NCBI RefSeq assembly: GCF_009749385.1
Contig: NZ_WBIN01000014.1
Coordinates: forward strand, 1 to 64,000
Length of the DNA stretch: 64,000 nucleotides
Reading direction: 5' to 3'
Origin: Agromyces allii
GTDB taxonomy: Bacteria > Actinomycetota > Actinomycetes > Actinomycetales > Microbacteriaceae
Each line of letters starts with the position of its first letter. The first letter of the stretch is position 1. Of the stretch, positions 9,696-17,547 are shown piece after piece. Both the position numbers and the translations under genes were made by a program. The notes beneath the pieces were generated by a model that saw only the letters and a list, made by a program, of their open reading frames with translations, made no database searches and was not told where the DNA came from.

Positions 9696-11069
9696 ATGAA
9701 TCTCAAGCGATTCGCCACGAGGGCGCTGTACGCGACCCTCCTCACCGGGGGCATCACGCTCCTCGGCGCCGGCGTCGCGCACGCCTCGGAGACGAGCGGC
9801 GACGACGGCCTCCTCTCGGGCACGCAGGCGATCGTCTCGCTCGCGGTGCCGGTCACGATCTCGGGCAACGGCATCTCGGTCCTCGGCGACTCGTCGTCGA
9901 CGGATGCCGCGACCGAGGTCGCACCTGCTGCCGCGGCGGCACCGGCGACCGCACCCGAAACGAGCGGCGACGACTCGCTGCTCGGCGGGCTCCAGGGCCT
10001 CGTCGACATCGCGGTTCCGGTGACGGTGAGCGGCAACGCGATCAGCGTCGCCGGCGACTCCACGTCGACGGATGCCGCGACCGAGGTCGCACCCGCGGCC
10101 GCCCCGGCCGCCGAATCGACGCCCGCTGCGGCGCCCGTCACGAGCGGCGACGACTCGCTGCTCGGCGGAACGCAGGCGATCGTCGCGGCTGCGATCCCGG
10201 TGACCGTCGGCGGCAACGCGATCAGCGCCATCGGCGACTCGTCGTCGAGCGGTGCCGAGACCGACGTCGCATCCGGAGCGGCACCTGTCACGGGTGGTGC
10301 CACGACGTCGGGCGACGACTCGCTGCTCGGCGGGCTCCAGGGCCTCGTCGACCTCGCGGTTCCGGTGACCGTGGGCGGCAACGCGATCAGCGTCATCGGC
10401 GACTCCGCGTCGACGGATGCCGCGACCGCCGTCACGCCCGGCGCACAGGCCGGATCCGGTACCGGGGGCAGCGCCTCGACCACGGGTGACGACGGCATCC
10501 TCGGGGGCACGCAGGCGATCATCGGGGCTGCGATCCCGGTGACCGTCGGCGGCAACGCCATCAGCGTCATCGGCGACTCCACGTCGACGGATGCCGCGAC
10601 GACCGTGACGCCGGGCACCGGCGGCAGCGGATCCCCGACGACGTCGGGGCTTGACGGACTGCTCGGCGGAACGCAGTTGATCCCGAGCATCTCGCTCCCC
10701 GTCACGGTGGGCGGCAACGCGATCTCGGTCGTCGGCGACAGCACGACCGGGGGATCGACCACCGTCGTGGTTCCGGGCGACCCCACCGACCCGGTGGACC
10801 CCGTCGACCCGACCGACCCGGTCGACCCGACGGACCCGGTCGACCCGACCGACCCCGTGGACCCGGGAACGCCGGGTGAGCCCGGAACCCCCGGCGGCAC
10901 CGGGACCGGGACCGGCACGACCGTCGCGAGCGAGACCGTGACCGCGGTCGCCTCGGACGCGTCGCTCGCCTCGACCGGCGTCGACTCGGGCTGGGTCGCG
11001 ATCGCAGCGCTCCTGCTCGTGATGGGGCTCGGGCTGGTCGCACTGCGCCGACGCCCGACGCAGCGCTGA
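9696..11069 (+). CDS. Chaplin-like six-repeat surface protein with LAXTG sorting signal
   Basis: 457 aa. Signal peptide 1-31 (ends AHA), then six repeats of about 55-60 aa starting near residue 33. Each carries a GDD/GLD-LLGG opening, an amphipathic PVTVGGNAISVIGDS core and an Ala/Thr/Pro linker. The core resembles the chaplin (DUF320) pattern of short beta strands around a Gly-Asn pair but lacks the chaplin cysteines. A linker of DPTDPVD-type repeats and Gly/Thr follows. The C-terminus is LASTG, a hydrophobic helix and RRRPTQR, which fits the LAXTG signal of class E sortases. So it is probably a wall-anchored, surface-active or amyloid-like protein. SD AGGAG lies 9-13 nt before ATG. Confidence 0.75.
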   Translation: MNLKRFATRALYATLLTGGITLLGAGVAHASETSGDDGLLSGTQAIVSLAVPVTISGNGISVLGDSSSTDAATEVAPAAAAAPATAPETSGDDSLLGGLQGLVDIAVPVTVSGNAISVAGDSTSTDAATEVAPAAAPAAESTPAAAPVTSGDDSLLGGTQAIVAAAIPVTVGGNAISAIGDSSSSGAETDVASGAAPVTGGATTSGDDSLLGGLQGLVDLAVPVTVGGNAISVIGDSASTDAATAVTPGAQAGSGTGGSASTTGDDGILGGTQAIIGAAIPVTVGGNAISVIGDSTSTDAATTVTPGTGGSGSPTTSGLDGLLGGTQLIPSISLPVTVGGNAISVVGDSTTGGSTTVVVPGDPTDPVDPVDPTDPVDPTDPVDPTDPVDPGTPGEPGTPGGTGTGTGTTVASETVTAVASDASLASTGVDSGWVAIAALLLVMGLGLVALRRRPTQR

Positions 11070-11128
11070 GCGAGACGGTCGGGGTCGCCGGTTTCGGCGG
11101 CCTCGACCGTCCGCGCCCGGCGGGCGCC

Positions 11129-12589
11129 TCAGACCACCGAGGCCAGCAGCTCGGGATCGGGTGCGCCGAGCGGCACGCCGCCGAGCGAGCGCCAGGCCCG
11201 GGCGAGCGCCTGCAACGCGGCATCCGTCGCCTCGAGCGGCTGGCAGATCGGCACGCGCAGGAACCGCTCGAACGCACCGTCGATGCCGAACCTCGGTCCT
11301 GCGGTGACGATGAGCCCCTCCTGCCGGGCCGCGAGCACGAGCTGCGAGCTCACGGGCGCATCGAGTCCGATCCAGGTCACGATGCCGCCGTCGACGTGCG
11401 GCACGTGCCACTCGGGCACCAGTTCGGCGACCCGTCGTTCGACGAGATCCCGGCCGGCCCGAAGCTGCTCGCGACGCAGGTCGAGGATGTCGTCCATGCG
11501 CTCGAGGCCGCGCGTCACGAGCAGCTGGTCGAGGATCGGCGTGCCCAGGTCGCCGGGCGCCCGGACCGCGAGCAGGCGGCGGATGAGCGGCCGGTCGGCC
11601 CGGATCCAGCCGATGCGCAGCCCGCCCCAGATCGTCTTGCCGACGCTGCCGATGAGCACGGCCGGGCCGTCGGCGGCCATGGGCGGGAACGCCTCGGCGC
11701 GATCGATGTCGAGCTCGGCGATCGTCTCGTCGGCGATGACGACCGTGCCCTGGCGGGCGGCCGCGTCGAGCACGCGCGCCCGCGACTCACGGCTCAGCGT
11801 GCGGCCGGTCGGGTTCTGGAAGTCGGGCATGAGGTAGGCGAGCACGGGGTTCGAGTGGCGGATCGACTGCACGAGGCTCGCGGCCTCCTCCCGGTCGGCG
11901 TCGACGCGGGCGGCGGCACCGGCGCCGGCCGCATGCGGCACGACCGGCGAGCCCACGAGCCTGGCCCCGGCGCCCCGCAGCGCCTCGTACGCGTGCGGGT
12001 AGGTCGGCATCTCGATGAGCGCCCGGTCGCCGCGGGCGATCACGGTGCGTGCGACGAGCGCGATCGCGTGCTGCGCGCCGATCGTGACCATGATCTGGTC
12101 GGGCGAGGTCGGCAGGCCGCGACGCGTGTACCGGTCGGCGATCGCCTCGCGCAGCGGCAGGATGCCGACGGGGTCGTAGCCCGAGTCGCCGAGGTGCGCG
12201 GGCAGGTCTTCGGCCGCCTGCCTGGCCAGGTCGGGAAGCCAGGGCAGGGCGGGCGGCGCCGCCTTCGAGAAGTCGAGGTACTCGGACTCGAACGACGCAG
12301 GAAGGATCGCGGGGGCTCCGGGAAGTCGCGCGACGCTGCCGGAGCCCCGCACGCTGTGCAGGTGGTCGAGTTCGCGCAGGCGGCGGTAGGCGGCCGCGAC
12401 CGTCGTGCGGCTGAGGCCGAGTCGTTCGGCGAGGTCGCGCTCGGCCGGCAGCCGCGTCTCGACGGGGATGCGCCCGTCGACGATGAGCAGGCGGATGCGG
12501 TCGGCGAGCGCCTCGTAGGCGCTGCCTCGGCCGCGCCAGTCGCCGAGGAGCACCTCGAGGGAACGGGCGCTGAGCGATCGGTCAACCAT
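11129..12589 (-). CDS. MocR-type regulator (GntR helix-turn-helix plus aminotransferase-like domain)
   Basis: 486 aa. Residues about 20-90 are a GntR winged helix (GRIPVETRLPAERDLAERLG). The rest is a fold-type I aminotransferase-like domain, with the PLP-lysine region SVGKTIWGGLRIGWI near residue 320. MocR proteins sense PLP or amino-containing ligands and usually control the divergent neighbour, here a YczE-type membrane protein. TAAAGT lies 6 nt before the ATG on the minus strand (12596-12601), so the mRNA is probably leaderless. A separate GntR-less aminotransferase role is unlikely given the N-terminal domain. Confidence 0.9.
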   Translation of the reverse strand: MVDRSLSARSLEVLLGDWRGRGSAYEALADRIRLLIVDGRIPVETRLPAERDLAERLGLSRTTVAAAYRRLRELDHLHSVRGSGSVARLPGAPAILPASFESEYLDFSKAAPPALPWLPDLARQAAEDLPAHLGDSGYDPVGILPLREAIADRYTRRGLPTSPDQIMVTIGAQHAIALVARTVIARGDRALIEMPTYPHAYEALRGAGARLVGSPVVPHAAGAGAAARVDADREEAASLVQSIRHSNPVLAYLMPDFQNPTGRTLSRESRARVLDAAARQGTVVIADETIAELDIDRAEAFPPMAADGPAVLIGSVGKTIWGGLRIGWIRADRPLIRRLLAVRAPGDLGTPILDQLLVTRGLERMDDILDLRREQLRAGRDLVERRVAELVPEWHVPHVDGGIVTWIGLDAPVSSQLVLAARQEGLIVTAGPRFGIDGAFERFLRVPICQPLEATDAALQALARAWRSLGGVPLGAPDPELLASVV

Positions 12590-12595
12590 GAGGCC

Positions 12596-12644
12596 ACTTT
12601 AGGAGAATTGGATGTATACGGAAAGGCCAATCGTGCAATTGGAT
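12596..12644. promoter_or_regulatory. Divergent mocR/yczE control region with repeated AATTGGAT
   Basis: AATTGGAT occurs at 12606-12613 and 12637-12644, spaced 31 bp (three helical turns) in direct orientation. The second copy is part of the inverted pair CCAATCGTGCAATTGG (12627-12642). The minus-strand -10 box TAAAGT is at 12596-12601, so the first copy lies in the mocR promoter spacer. Direct repeats are typical of MocR binding. A similar CCAATC...AATTGG motif lies at the start of the second MocR gene of this window. Confidence 0.55.
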
Positions 12645-13346
12645 CGCCTCATGCTCCCCCGCCACGCCTCCTTCCGCGACCCGGCCCCGATCCTCGTGCG
12701 TCGGCTCGTGCAGCTCTACGTCGGCCTGCTGTTCTACGGCATCGGCATCGCGCTGATCGTGCGCGGCGAGCTCGGGGTCGCCCCGTGGGACGTGCTGACG
12801 CAGGGCATCTCCAAGCAGACCGGCCTCAACTTCGGGCTGGTCACGGTCATCACGAGCGTGTTCGTGCTGCTGCTCTGGATCCCGATCCGGCAGAAGCCCG
12901 GATTCGGCACGATCATGAACGTGCTGCTCGTGGGGCCGGCCGCCGACCTCGGGCTCTGGCTGATCCCATCGGGTCTCGACCTCTGGGTGCGCATCGTGCT
13001 GCTGCCCGCCGGCATCCTCGTGCTCGCGATGGCGACCGGCCTCTACATAGGCGCGCACTTCGGCCCCGGGCCTCGCGACGGCCTCATGACCGGCATCCAC
13101 GCACGCACCGGATGGCGCATCTGGATCGTGCGCACGAGCATCGAGCTCGTGGTGCTCGCCGCCGGCTGGCTGCTCGGCGGCAACGTCGGCATCGGCACAG
13201 TCGCCTTCGCGCTGCTCATCGGCCCGCTGTGCGGATACACGATCCCGTTGTTCGCCATCAAGCGGCCGACGGTCGAGCATGCGGATGCCGGCGCCTCCGG
13301 CGAGCGCGAGTCGACGTCGCCGGCTGCCGCCCCGGCGGCACCCTGA
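12612..13346 (+). CDS. YczE/YyaS-family integral membrane protein
   Basis: 244 aa with about five or six hydrophobic helices between residues 35 and 220. The family-type segment GELGVAPWDVLTQGIS near residue 55 and the second-half motif GPGPRDGLMTGI identify the YczE (BCR/YitT-like) family, often encoded beside MocR regulators; the transported compound is unknown. ATG at 12612 has AGGAG 6 nt upstream. An alternative ATG at 12651 would leave the operator-like repeats outside the gene. The C-terminal 25 residues are a charged, Ala/Pro-rich tail. Confidence 0.8.
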   Translation: MYTERPIVQLDRLMLPRHASFRDPAPILVRRLVQLYVGLLFYGIGIALIVRGELGVAPWDVLTQGISKQTGLNFGLVTVITSVFVLLLWIPIRQKPGFGTIMNVLLVGPAADLGLWLIPSGLDLWVRIVLLPAGILVLAMATGLYIGAHFGPGPRDGLMTGIHARTGWRIWIVRTSIELVVLAAGWLLGGNVGIGTVAFALLIGPLCGYTIPLFAIKRPTVEHADAGASGERESTSPAAAPAAP

Positions 13347-13430
13347 ACTCGGCGGGTCGGCGCGGAGGGACACCCGCCGACCCGTCGTACTCCTCTCGGC
13401 GCGGAAGCGGGCCGAACCCCCGGGCCGGGC

Positions 13431-13520
13431 GCTGGTCTCGAGACGGCGCCGACGCGCCTCCTCGACCGGCGAGGTGTGGCGCGGGGCGCTGGTCTCGAGA
13501 CGCTGCGCTCCGCGACCGGC
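13431..13520. repeat. Two REP-like palindromic elements
   Basis: Two copies (13431-13470 and 13488-13520) of an intergenic element of the form GCTGGTCTCGAGACGGCGC, short loop, GCGCCTCCTCGACCGGC. The arms are complementary apart from a two-base bulge. The second copy is shorter. Related copies occur at 23988-24027 and 56331-56423, always between genes, here between the ends of the convergent yczE-like and padR genes. Confidence 0.8.
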
Positions 13521-13553
13521 GCGGGTGGCCGACCGGGGGTCGACCGGCGCCCG

Positions 13554-14213
13554 TCAGTGCTGGGCGAGCGTCGCGAGCACGTCGGCCCGCACCTGCGCGA
13601 GGCGCGCCGTGAGCAACGTGACGGACTCGGGCCGCACACGCCCGCGATGCGAACGCAGGTCGGTGCGCAGCTGCTGGCGGAACTCCGCGATCGCCAGGTC
13701 GGCGTCTTGGAGGGCGCGCTCGGACTCGATGCGCTCGGAGTCGGCCGAACCCGGACCACCGGTCGCACCGGTCGACCCCGCGCCCGCGCCACCGGCTGCA
13801 CCCGCGGTCGTCGTGGTCGCCGCACGCTTGGCCTCGCGCGCGGCGCTGGCCAGCTCGGCGCGCAGCGAACGCATCGCGTCGTTCACCTCGGCGCGCACGC
13901 CGTCGGCGAGGCGTCGCACCGAGTCGGTGACCTCGTTCTCGATGTCGTCGAGCTCGTGCCGCCGCGACTCGAGCTCTGCGCGCCCGGCAGCGGTGATCTC
14001 GTAGACGGTCTTGCGACCGTCGGCCGCCTTGGTGACGAGTCCCTCTTCTTCGAGCTTCGCCAGGCGCGGGTAGATCGTGCCGGCACTCGGGGTGTACGTG
14101 CCGCCGAACTGGTCGCTGAGCGCCTGGATCAGCTCGTAGCCGTGCCGCGACTGCTCGGCGAGGAGCGCCAGCAGGTAGAGCCGCAGGCTGCCGTGGGCGA
14201 AGACGGGGGTCAT
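13554..14213 (-). CDS. PadR-family transcriptional regulator
   Basis: 219 aa. Residues 1-85 are the PadR winged helix (LLAEQSRHGYELIQALSDQF, then GTIYPRLAKLEEEGLV). A coiled-coil-like helix, a Gly/Ala/Ser linker with a TTTT stretch (about 130-155) and a second helical segment follow, longer than usual for the family. Its ATG overlaps the stop of the upstream DUF4097 gene (ATGA), so the two form one operon. Twin CGATATATCG palindromes ahead of the operon are its likely operators, giving autorepression. Confidence 0.88.
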   Translation of the reverse strand: MTPVFAHGSLRLYLLALLAEQSRHGYELIQALSDQFGGTYTPSAGTIYPRLAKLEEEGLVTKAADGRKTVYEITAAGRAELESRRHELDDIENEVTDSVRRLADGVRAEVNDAMRSLRAELASAAREAKRAATTTTAGAAGGAGAGSTGATGGPGSADSERIESERALQDADLAIAEFRQQLRTDLRSHRGRVRPESVTLLTARLAQVRADVLATLAQH

Positions 14214-15103
14214 ACGGATGCCTCGGCGTCGCGTTCGGCGCCGACTCCGGCCTCGGCGGAGCCGCCGGCATCCGCCCCTTCACTGCTGCTCGATTCGTGG
14301 CGCACCCGCGTCATCACCGAGATCGACCCGGAGACGCTGTTCGCGGCGAGGTCGAGCCAGGTGCCCGCGAGTTCGCCGGTGATGCGCTCGAAGCCCTTGC
14401 CGAGCACGCCCTTGATGCGGGTGTCGTCGAGGAGCACCGTGCCGCCGACCGTGTTGATGCGGTAGCGGGCACCGGCTCCGGCGTCGAAGCGGACCGTGAG
14501 CGAACCCGAGACGGTGTTCGTGTCGATCTTGCCGGGCGTGCCCTTGGCGTCGACGATCATGCTGCCCGAGACGGTGTCGGCGTCGAAGCCGTAGATCTCG
14601 CCGGTTGCGACGACGTCGCCCGACACGGAGTGCGCGTCGATCGAACCGAGGTGGTTGCCGACCGAGATCTCGCCCGAGACGCTCGACACGTCGAGGTCGC
14701 CCTCGTGGTTGTCGACGACGATGCTGCCCGAGACGGTGCTGATCTTCGCGTCGGTCGTGAAGCCGGCGATGAGGGCGTCGCCCGAGATCATGCCGAGCTT
14801 CAGCGCGACGTGGCGCGGAGCGAGGATCGACACGTCGGCCTTCGCGTTGCCGGCCCATCCCTTGAAGACGTCGATGAAGTTGTCCCAGCCGAGCTGGGGG
14901 TGGTCGATCTCGAGCACGTCGCCGTTGATCGAGACCTTCAGGTCCTTGCCGGTGACGCCGCTGATCTCGACGCGTGCGCCGGGCTCGTCGTGCGCGATGA
15001 CGTCGACCTTGCCTCCGATGAGGCCGACCTTGAGGCGCCGGACGAGCTCGAGGTCGATCACGCGCGATTCGCCGGGGTTGATGACCCACTGCTCGATGCT
15101 CAT
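14210..15103 (-). CDS. DUF4097-type beta-strand repeat protein
   Basis: 297 aa. Consists of repeating short strands of the form TVSGSIVVDNHEGDL and SVSGDVVATGEI, a right-handed beta-solenoid pattern characteristic of DUF4097/DUF4098. There is no signal peptide or membrane helix, so it is probably cytosolic. The ATG at 15103 has AAGGAG upstream. It is first gene of an operon with the PadR regulator, a recurrent pairing in Actinobacteria. Molecular function is not known; envelope-stress sensing has been suggested for related proteins but nothing here proves it. Confidence 0.85.
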   Translation of the reverse strand: MSIEQWVINPGESRVIDLELVRRLKVGLIGGKVDVIAHDEPGARVEISGVTGKDLKVSINGDVLEIDHPQLGWDNFIDVFKGWAGNAKADVSILAPRHVALKLGMISGDALIAGFTTDAKISTVSGSIVVDNHEGDLDVSSVSGEISVGNHLGSIDAHSVSGDVVATGEIYGFDADTVSGSMIVDAKGTPGKIDTNTVSGSLTVRFDAGAGARYRINTVGGTVLLDDTRIKGVLGKGFERITGELAGTWLDLAANSVSGSISVMTRVRHESSSSEGADAGGSAEAGVGAERDAEASV

Positions 15104-15156
15104 GGGGTGCTCCTTCTGTTGCGGGCGGATGCCGCGGCATCCGGAAGTCCTCGTAT

Positions 15157-15195
15157 CGCGATATATCGCGTCTTCTCCAAACACGATATATCGCG
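15157..15195. promoter_or_regulatory. Twin palindromic operators for the DUF4097-padR operon
   Basis: CGCGATATATCGCG (15157-15170) is a perfect 14-bp palindrome. A second copy with core CGATATATCG is at 15184-15193, centres 25 bp apart. They are AT-rich islands 54-92 bp upstream of the DUF4097 start. The spacing and symmetry suit two dimers of the PadR regulator encoded in the operon. Confidence 0.75.
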
Positions 15196-15232
15196 TTGCC
15201 GCGAATTGCAAGGAACGACGGATGCCGCGGGC

Positions 15233-15263
15233 TTGACCTTGACGTAACGTCAACCTCTAACGT
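15233..15263 (+). promoter_or_regulatory. MerR-type promoter with 19-bp spacer
   Basis: -35 TTGACC (15233-15238) and -10 TAACGT (15258-15263) are separated by 19 bp, the long spacer that MerR activators untwist. The spacer holds a perfect inverted repeat, TTGACGTAACGTCAA (15239-15253). It lies 54 bp upstream of the TipA-like MerR gene, so autoactivation is expected. Confidence 0.85.
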
Positions 15264-15316
15264 GGCATCCGTCGGGCGAACGACCCGACGACCACCGCAT
15301 GAGAAGGGAGCCGGCC

Positions 15317-16075
15317 GTGGACTGGTCGATCCAGGAGATCGCGAAGCTCGCCGGGACCACGAGCCGCACGCTGCGTCACTACGACGACATCGGGCTGCTC
15401 GCGCCGGCGCGCATCGGTTCGAACGGCTACCGGTACTACGACGCCGAGGCGCTCGTGCGACTGCAGCGCATCATGCTGCTGCGCGAGCTCGGCCTCGGGC
15501 TCCCTGCGGTGGCCGACGTGCTCGAGCGCGAAGAGCGCGCTCCGCACGCCCTGCGGAGCCATCTCGAGTGGCTCGTCAGGGAGCAGCAGCGGCTGGCACG
15601 GCAGATCGTGTCGGTCGAACGGACCATCGACGCATTGGAAGGAGGTGAACGACTCATGGCAGAGCAGATGTTCGACGGGTTCGACCACACCGAGTACAAG
15701 GAGGAGGTCGAGCAGCGCTGGGGCGCCGACGCGTACGCGAAGAGCGACGCATGGTGGCGCTCGATGGGCGCAGACGAGAAGCGGGCCTGGCAGCAGCGTC
15801 TCGCGAGCCTCAACGCCGACTGGATCGCCGCGCACGAACGCGGCATCGACCCCGCCGGCGACGAGGCGCAGGCGCTCGCGCAGCGTCAGTTCGAGTGGTT
15901 GCGCGGCATTCCCGGCACCCCGGGCGGCGGAGCGGCGGGCCCGAGCAGGGAGTACTTCCTCGGCCTCGCCGAGATGTACGTGGCCGATGAGCGCTTCGGC
16001 GCGAACTACGGCGGCGTCGACGGCGCCCGCTTCGTGCGGGACGCGATGACCGCGTACGCGGAGCGCGAGCTCTAG
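15317..16075 (+). CDS. MerR-family regulator with TipAS-like ligand domain
   Basis: 252 aa. Residues 1-70 are a MerR winged helix (IQEIAKLAGTTSRTLRHYDDIGLL), 75-110 the dimerisation helix, and 113-252 a TipAS-type all-helical antibiotic-binding domain (EQMFDGFDHTEYKEEVEQRWG opening, ending in FVRDAMTAYAERE). GTG at 15317 is preferred because GGGAG lies 7 nt upstream, while an in-frame ATG at 15299 has no ribosome site. Length matches Streptomyces TipAL (253 aa). No cysteine occurs in the ligand domain, so covalent thiopeptide capture as I recall it for TipAS is unlikely. A strong internal start at 15656 may give a second, ligand-domain-only product. Confidence 0.88.
   Translation: MDWSIQEIAKLAGTTSRTLRHYDDIGLLAPARIGSNGYRYYDAEALVRLQRIMLLRELGLGLPAVADVLEREERAPHALRSHLEWLVREQQRLARQIVSVERTIDALEGGERLMAEQMFDGFDHTEYKEEVEQRWGADAYAKSDAWWRSMGADEKRAWQQRLASLNADWIAAHERGIDPAGDEAQALAQRQFEWLRGIPGTPGGGAAGPSREYFLGLAEMYVADERFGANYGGVDGARFVRDAMTAYAEREL
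15639..15658 (+). promoter_or_regulatory. Internal ribosome binding site and in-frame start in the tipA-like gene
   Basis: AAGGAGGTGA (15639-15648), an essentially perfect match to the 16S rRNA tail, precedes an in-frame ATG at 15656. Translation from there gives a 139-aa protein consisting of the ligand domain alone. Streptomyces tipA makes its 144-aa TipAS this way. Confidence 0.7.
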
Positions 16076-16113
16076 CATCGAGCGTCGTCGGTGGGCCGTG
16101 GTTGGGTGAGGAC

Positions 16114-16635
16114 ATGACGGATGTCTCGCTCGTGCCATGGTCGGCCGACGACCTCGACGTGCTTCGCCGCGCGAACACGCCCGAACTCATGGACCAGATG
16201 GGCGGCGTCGAGACCGACGAACAGGTCATCGCCCGCCACGCCAGGTACCTGCGCCTGCGGGCCGAGGGCACGGCGCGCCATTTCCGCATCGTGATCCCCG
16301 GGCACCCCGAGGGCGTCGGAATGGTCGGCTACTGGCAGCACGAGCACGATGGCGAGCCCGCCCTCGAGTCGGGCTGGTCGGTCGAGGCCGAGTACCGCGG
16401 CCTCGGCATCGCGCCGGCCGCGGTCGGCGCCATGCTCGAGTTCGCACGAGCCGATGGCGAGGTACTGCGCGTGCACGCGTACCCGCGCGTCGACAACCTC
16501 CCGTCGAACGCGGTCTGCCGCAAGGCCGGCTTCACGCTGCTCGGCCCGCTGGAGTTCGAGGTCAAGCCCGGCATCGTGCTGCACACGAACGACTGGGTGC
16601 ACGACCTGTCGGCGACGGCCGCGAGCACGGCGTAG
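16114..16635 (+). CDS. GNAT-family N-acetyltransferase
   Basis: 173 aa. The GNAT fold is seen in the order strand-helix, then SGWSVEAEYRGLGIAPAAVG near residue 90, a variant of the acetyl-CoA loop (RxxGxG/A), and the conserved RVDNLPSNAVCRKAGFTLLG segment near residue 130, typical of RimJ-like acetyltransferases. ATG at 16114 (GTGAGG upstream) is preferred to the in-frame TTG at 16102. The acceptor substrate is unknown. The stop codon TAG also forms part of the -10 box of the next gene. Confidence 0.82.
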   Translation: MTDVSLVPWSADDLDVLRRANTPELMDQMGGVETDEQVIARHARYLRLRAEGTARHFRIVIPGHPEGVGMVGYWQHEHDGEPALESGWSVEAEYRGLGIAPAAVGAMLEFARADGEVLRVHAYPRVDNLPSNAVCRKAGFTLLGPLEFEVKPGIVLHTNDWVHDLSATAASTA

Positions 16636-16644
16636 CCTCGACGC

Positions 16645-17064
16645 GTGCGCTCCTACCTCGCCGTCGCGATCGGCGGCCTCCTCGGCACCGGGCTCCGCCT
16701 CACGATCGATCTCGCGCTGCCGCACGCCGATCACGAGTTCCCGGTGAGCACGCTCATCATCAACCTCGTCGGCGCCTTCGTGCTCGGCTGGCTCGTCGGC
16801 GGGCTCTGGACCCGCCCGTCGACGCCGAACTGGGTGAAGGCGGGCATCGGCTCGGGCGTGCTCGGCTCCTTCACGACGATGTCGGCCGTCCTGGCGGCGG
16901 TCGCGCTGCTCTCCGGGGCAGGCGAGGCGTGGCTCGCGGCCCTCTACCTGGCCGTCTCGGCGATCGGAGGCCTGCTGCTCGCGGCCGCCGGACTGCGGAT
17001 CGGGTCGCTCATCGCGCACCGCCCCATGCCGAGCACCGTCACGGATGCCGGGCAGACCCTGTGA
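16645..17064 (+). CDS. crcB: Fluoride channel subunit CrcB/Fluc (first copy)
   Basis: 139 aa, four membrane helices. Family motifs: GGLLGTGLRLTIDL at the N-terminus, TLIINLVGAFVLG with the conserved Asn in helix 2, and GSGVLGSFTTMSAV in helix 3. The last differs from the usual TTFS: Met takes the place of the pore Phe. CrcB forms small dimers that export fluoride. GTG at 16645 follows TAGCCT by 6 nt, suggesting a leaderless mRNA. It overlaps the second crcB by 4 nt, so the two probably form a heterodimeric channel. Confidence 0.9.
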   Translation: MRSYLAVAIGGLLGTGLRLTIDLALPHADHEFPVSTLIINLVGAFVLGWLVGGLWTRPSTPNWVKAGIGSGVLGSFTTMSAVLAAVALLSGAGEAWLAALYLAVSAIGGLLLAAAGLRIGSLIAHRPMPSTVTDAGQTL

Positions 17065-17441
17065 CCGGGCAGCTCACGCCGCTCGTGGTCGTCGCCGTGC
17101 TCGTCGCCGGCTCGCTCGGCGCCTTGCTCCGCTTCGCGCTCTCGCGCGCCCTGCCCGTGCGGCCCGGACACCTGCCGGGCGGCATCCTCATCGTCAACGT
17201 CGTCGGCTCGGGCCTCGCGGGCGCGTTCCTCGGCCTCGCCGAGCGCGCGGCGATCGACGGCGACCTGCGGCTCATCCTCGTCACGGGGTTCTGCGGCGGG
17301 CTCACGACGTTCAGCACGTGGAGCGTCGAGACCGTCGAACTGCTCGACGGCGGGCGGTGGCGCGCCGCGATCCTCAACGTGCTGCTGACACTCGCGCTCG
17401 GCCTCGCGGCCGCGGCCGGCGCGTACTTGCTGACGCGCTGA
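17061..17441 (+). CDS. crcB: Fluoride channel subunit CrcB/Fluc (second copy)
   Basis: 126 aa, four membrane helices. SLGALLRFALSRALP, ILIVNVVGSGLAG and GFCGGLTTFSTWSVE are canonical, including the TTFS pore Phe missing from the first copy. The GTG start overlaps the preceding stop (GTGA), giving coupled translation and probably equimolar subunits. Tandem crcB pairs acting as heterodimers are known in other bacteria. No fluoride riboswitch is visible upstream of either copy. Confidence 0.9.
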   Translation: MTGQLTPLVVVAVLVAGSLGALLRFALSRALPVRPGHLPGGILIVNVVGSGLAGAFLGLAERAAIDGDLRLILVTGFCGGLTTFSTWSVETVELLDGGRWRAAILNVLLTLALGLAAAAGAYLLTR

Positions 17442-17508
17442 GCACTCGCCCGATTCGTGGCTGACCGGCCGTTCTGCGCGGATGTCGAGCCACGCGGCAT
17501 CCGCCGAC

Positions 17509-17547
17509 TTGACATGGGCAGTGGCGGGTGTAGTCTCATCCGCCGTG
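17509..17547 (+). promoter_or_regulatory. Promoter and leaderless start of the APC permease
   Basis: -35 TTGACA (17509-17514), 16-bp spacer, -10 TAGTCT (17531-17536), then eight bases to GTG at 17545. The predicted transcript begins at or within two bases of the start codon. The segment ATCCGCC...GGCGGAT around the start could also form a small hairpin. Confidence 0.65.

Noticed and set aside
16076-16645. Fluoride riboswitch before crcB
   Set aside because: Only nine bases separate the GNAT stop from the crcB start, the -10 box adjoins the start, and no riboswitch consensus is visible.
17442-17545. c-di-AMP (ydaO) riboswitch before the KimA-like permease
   Set aside because: The gap is only 103 bp and a consensus promoter ends 8 nt before GTG, leaving no leader RNA to fold.
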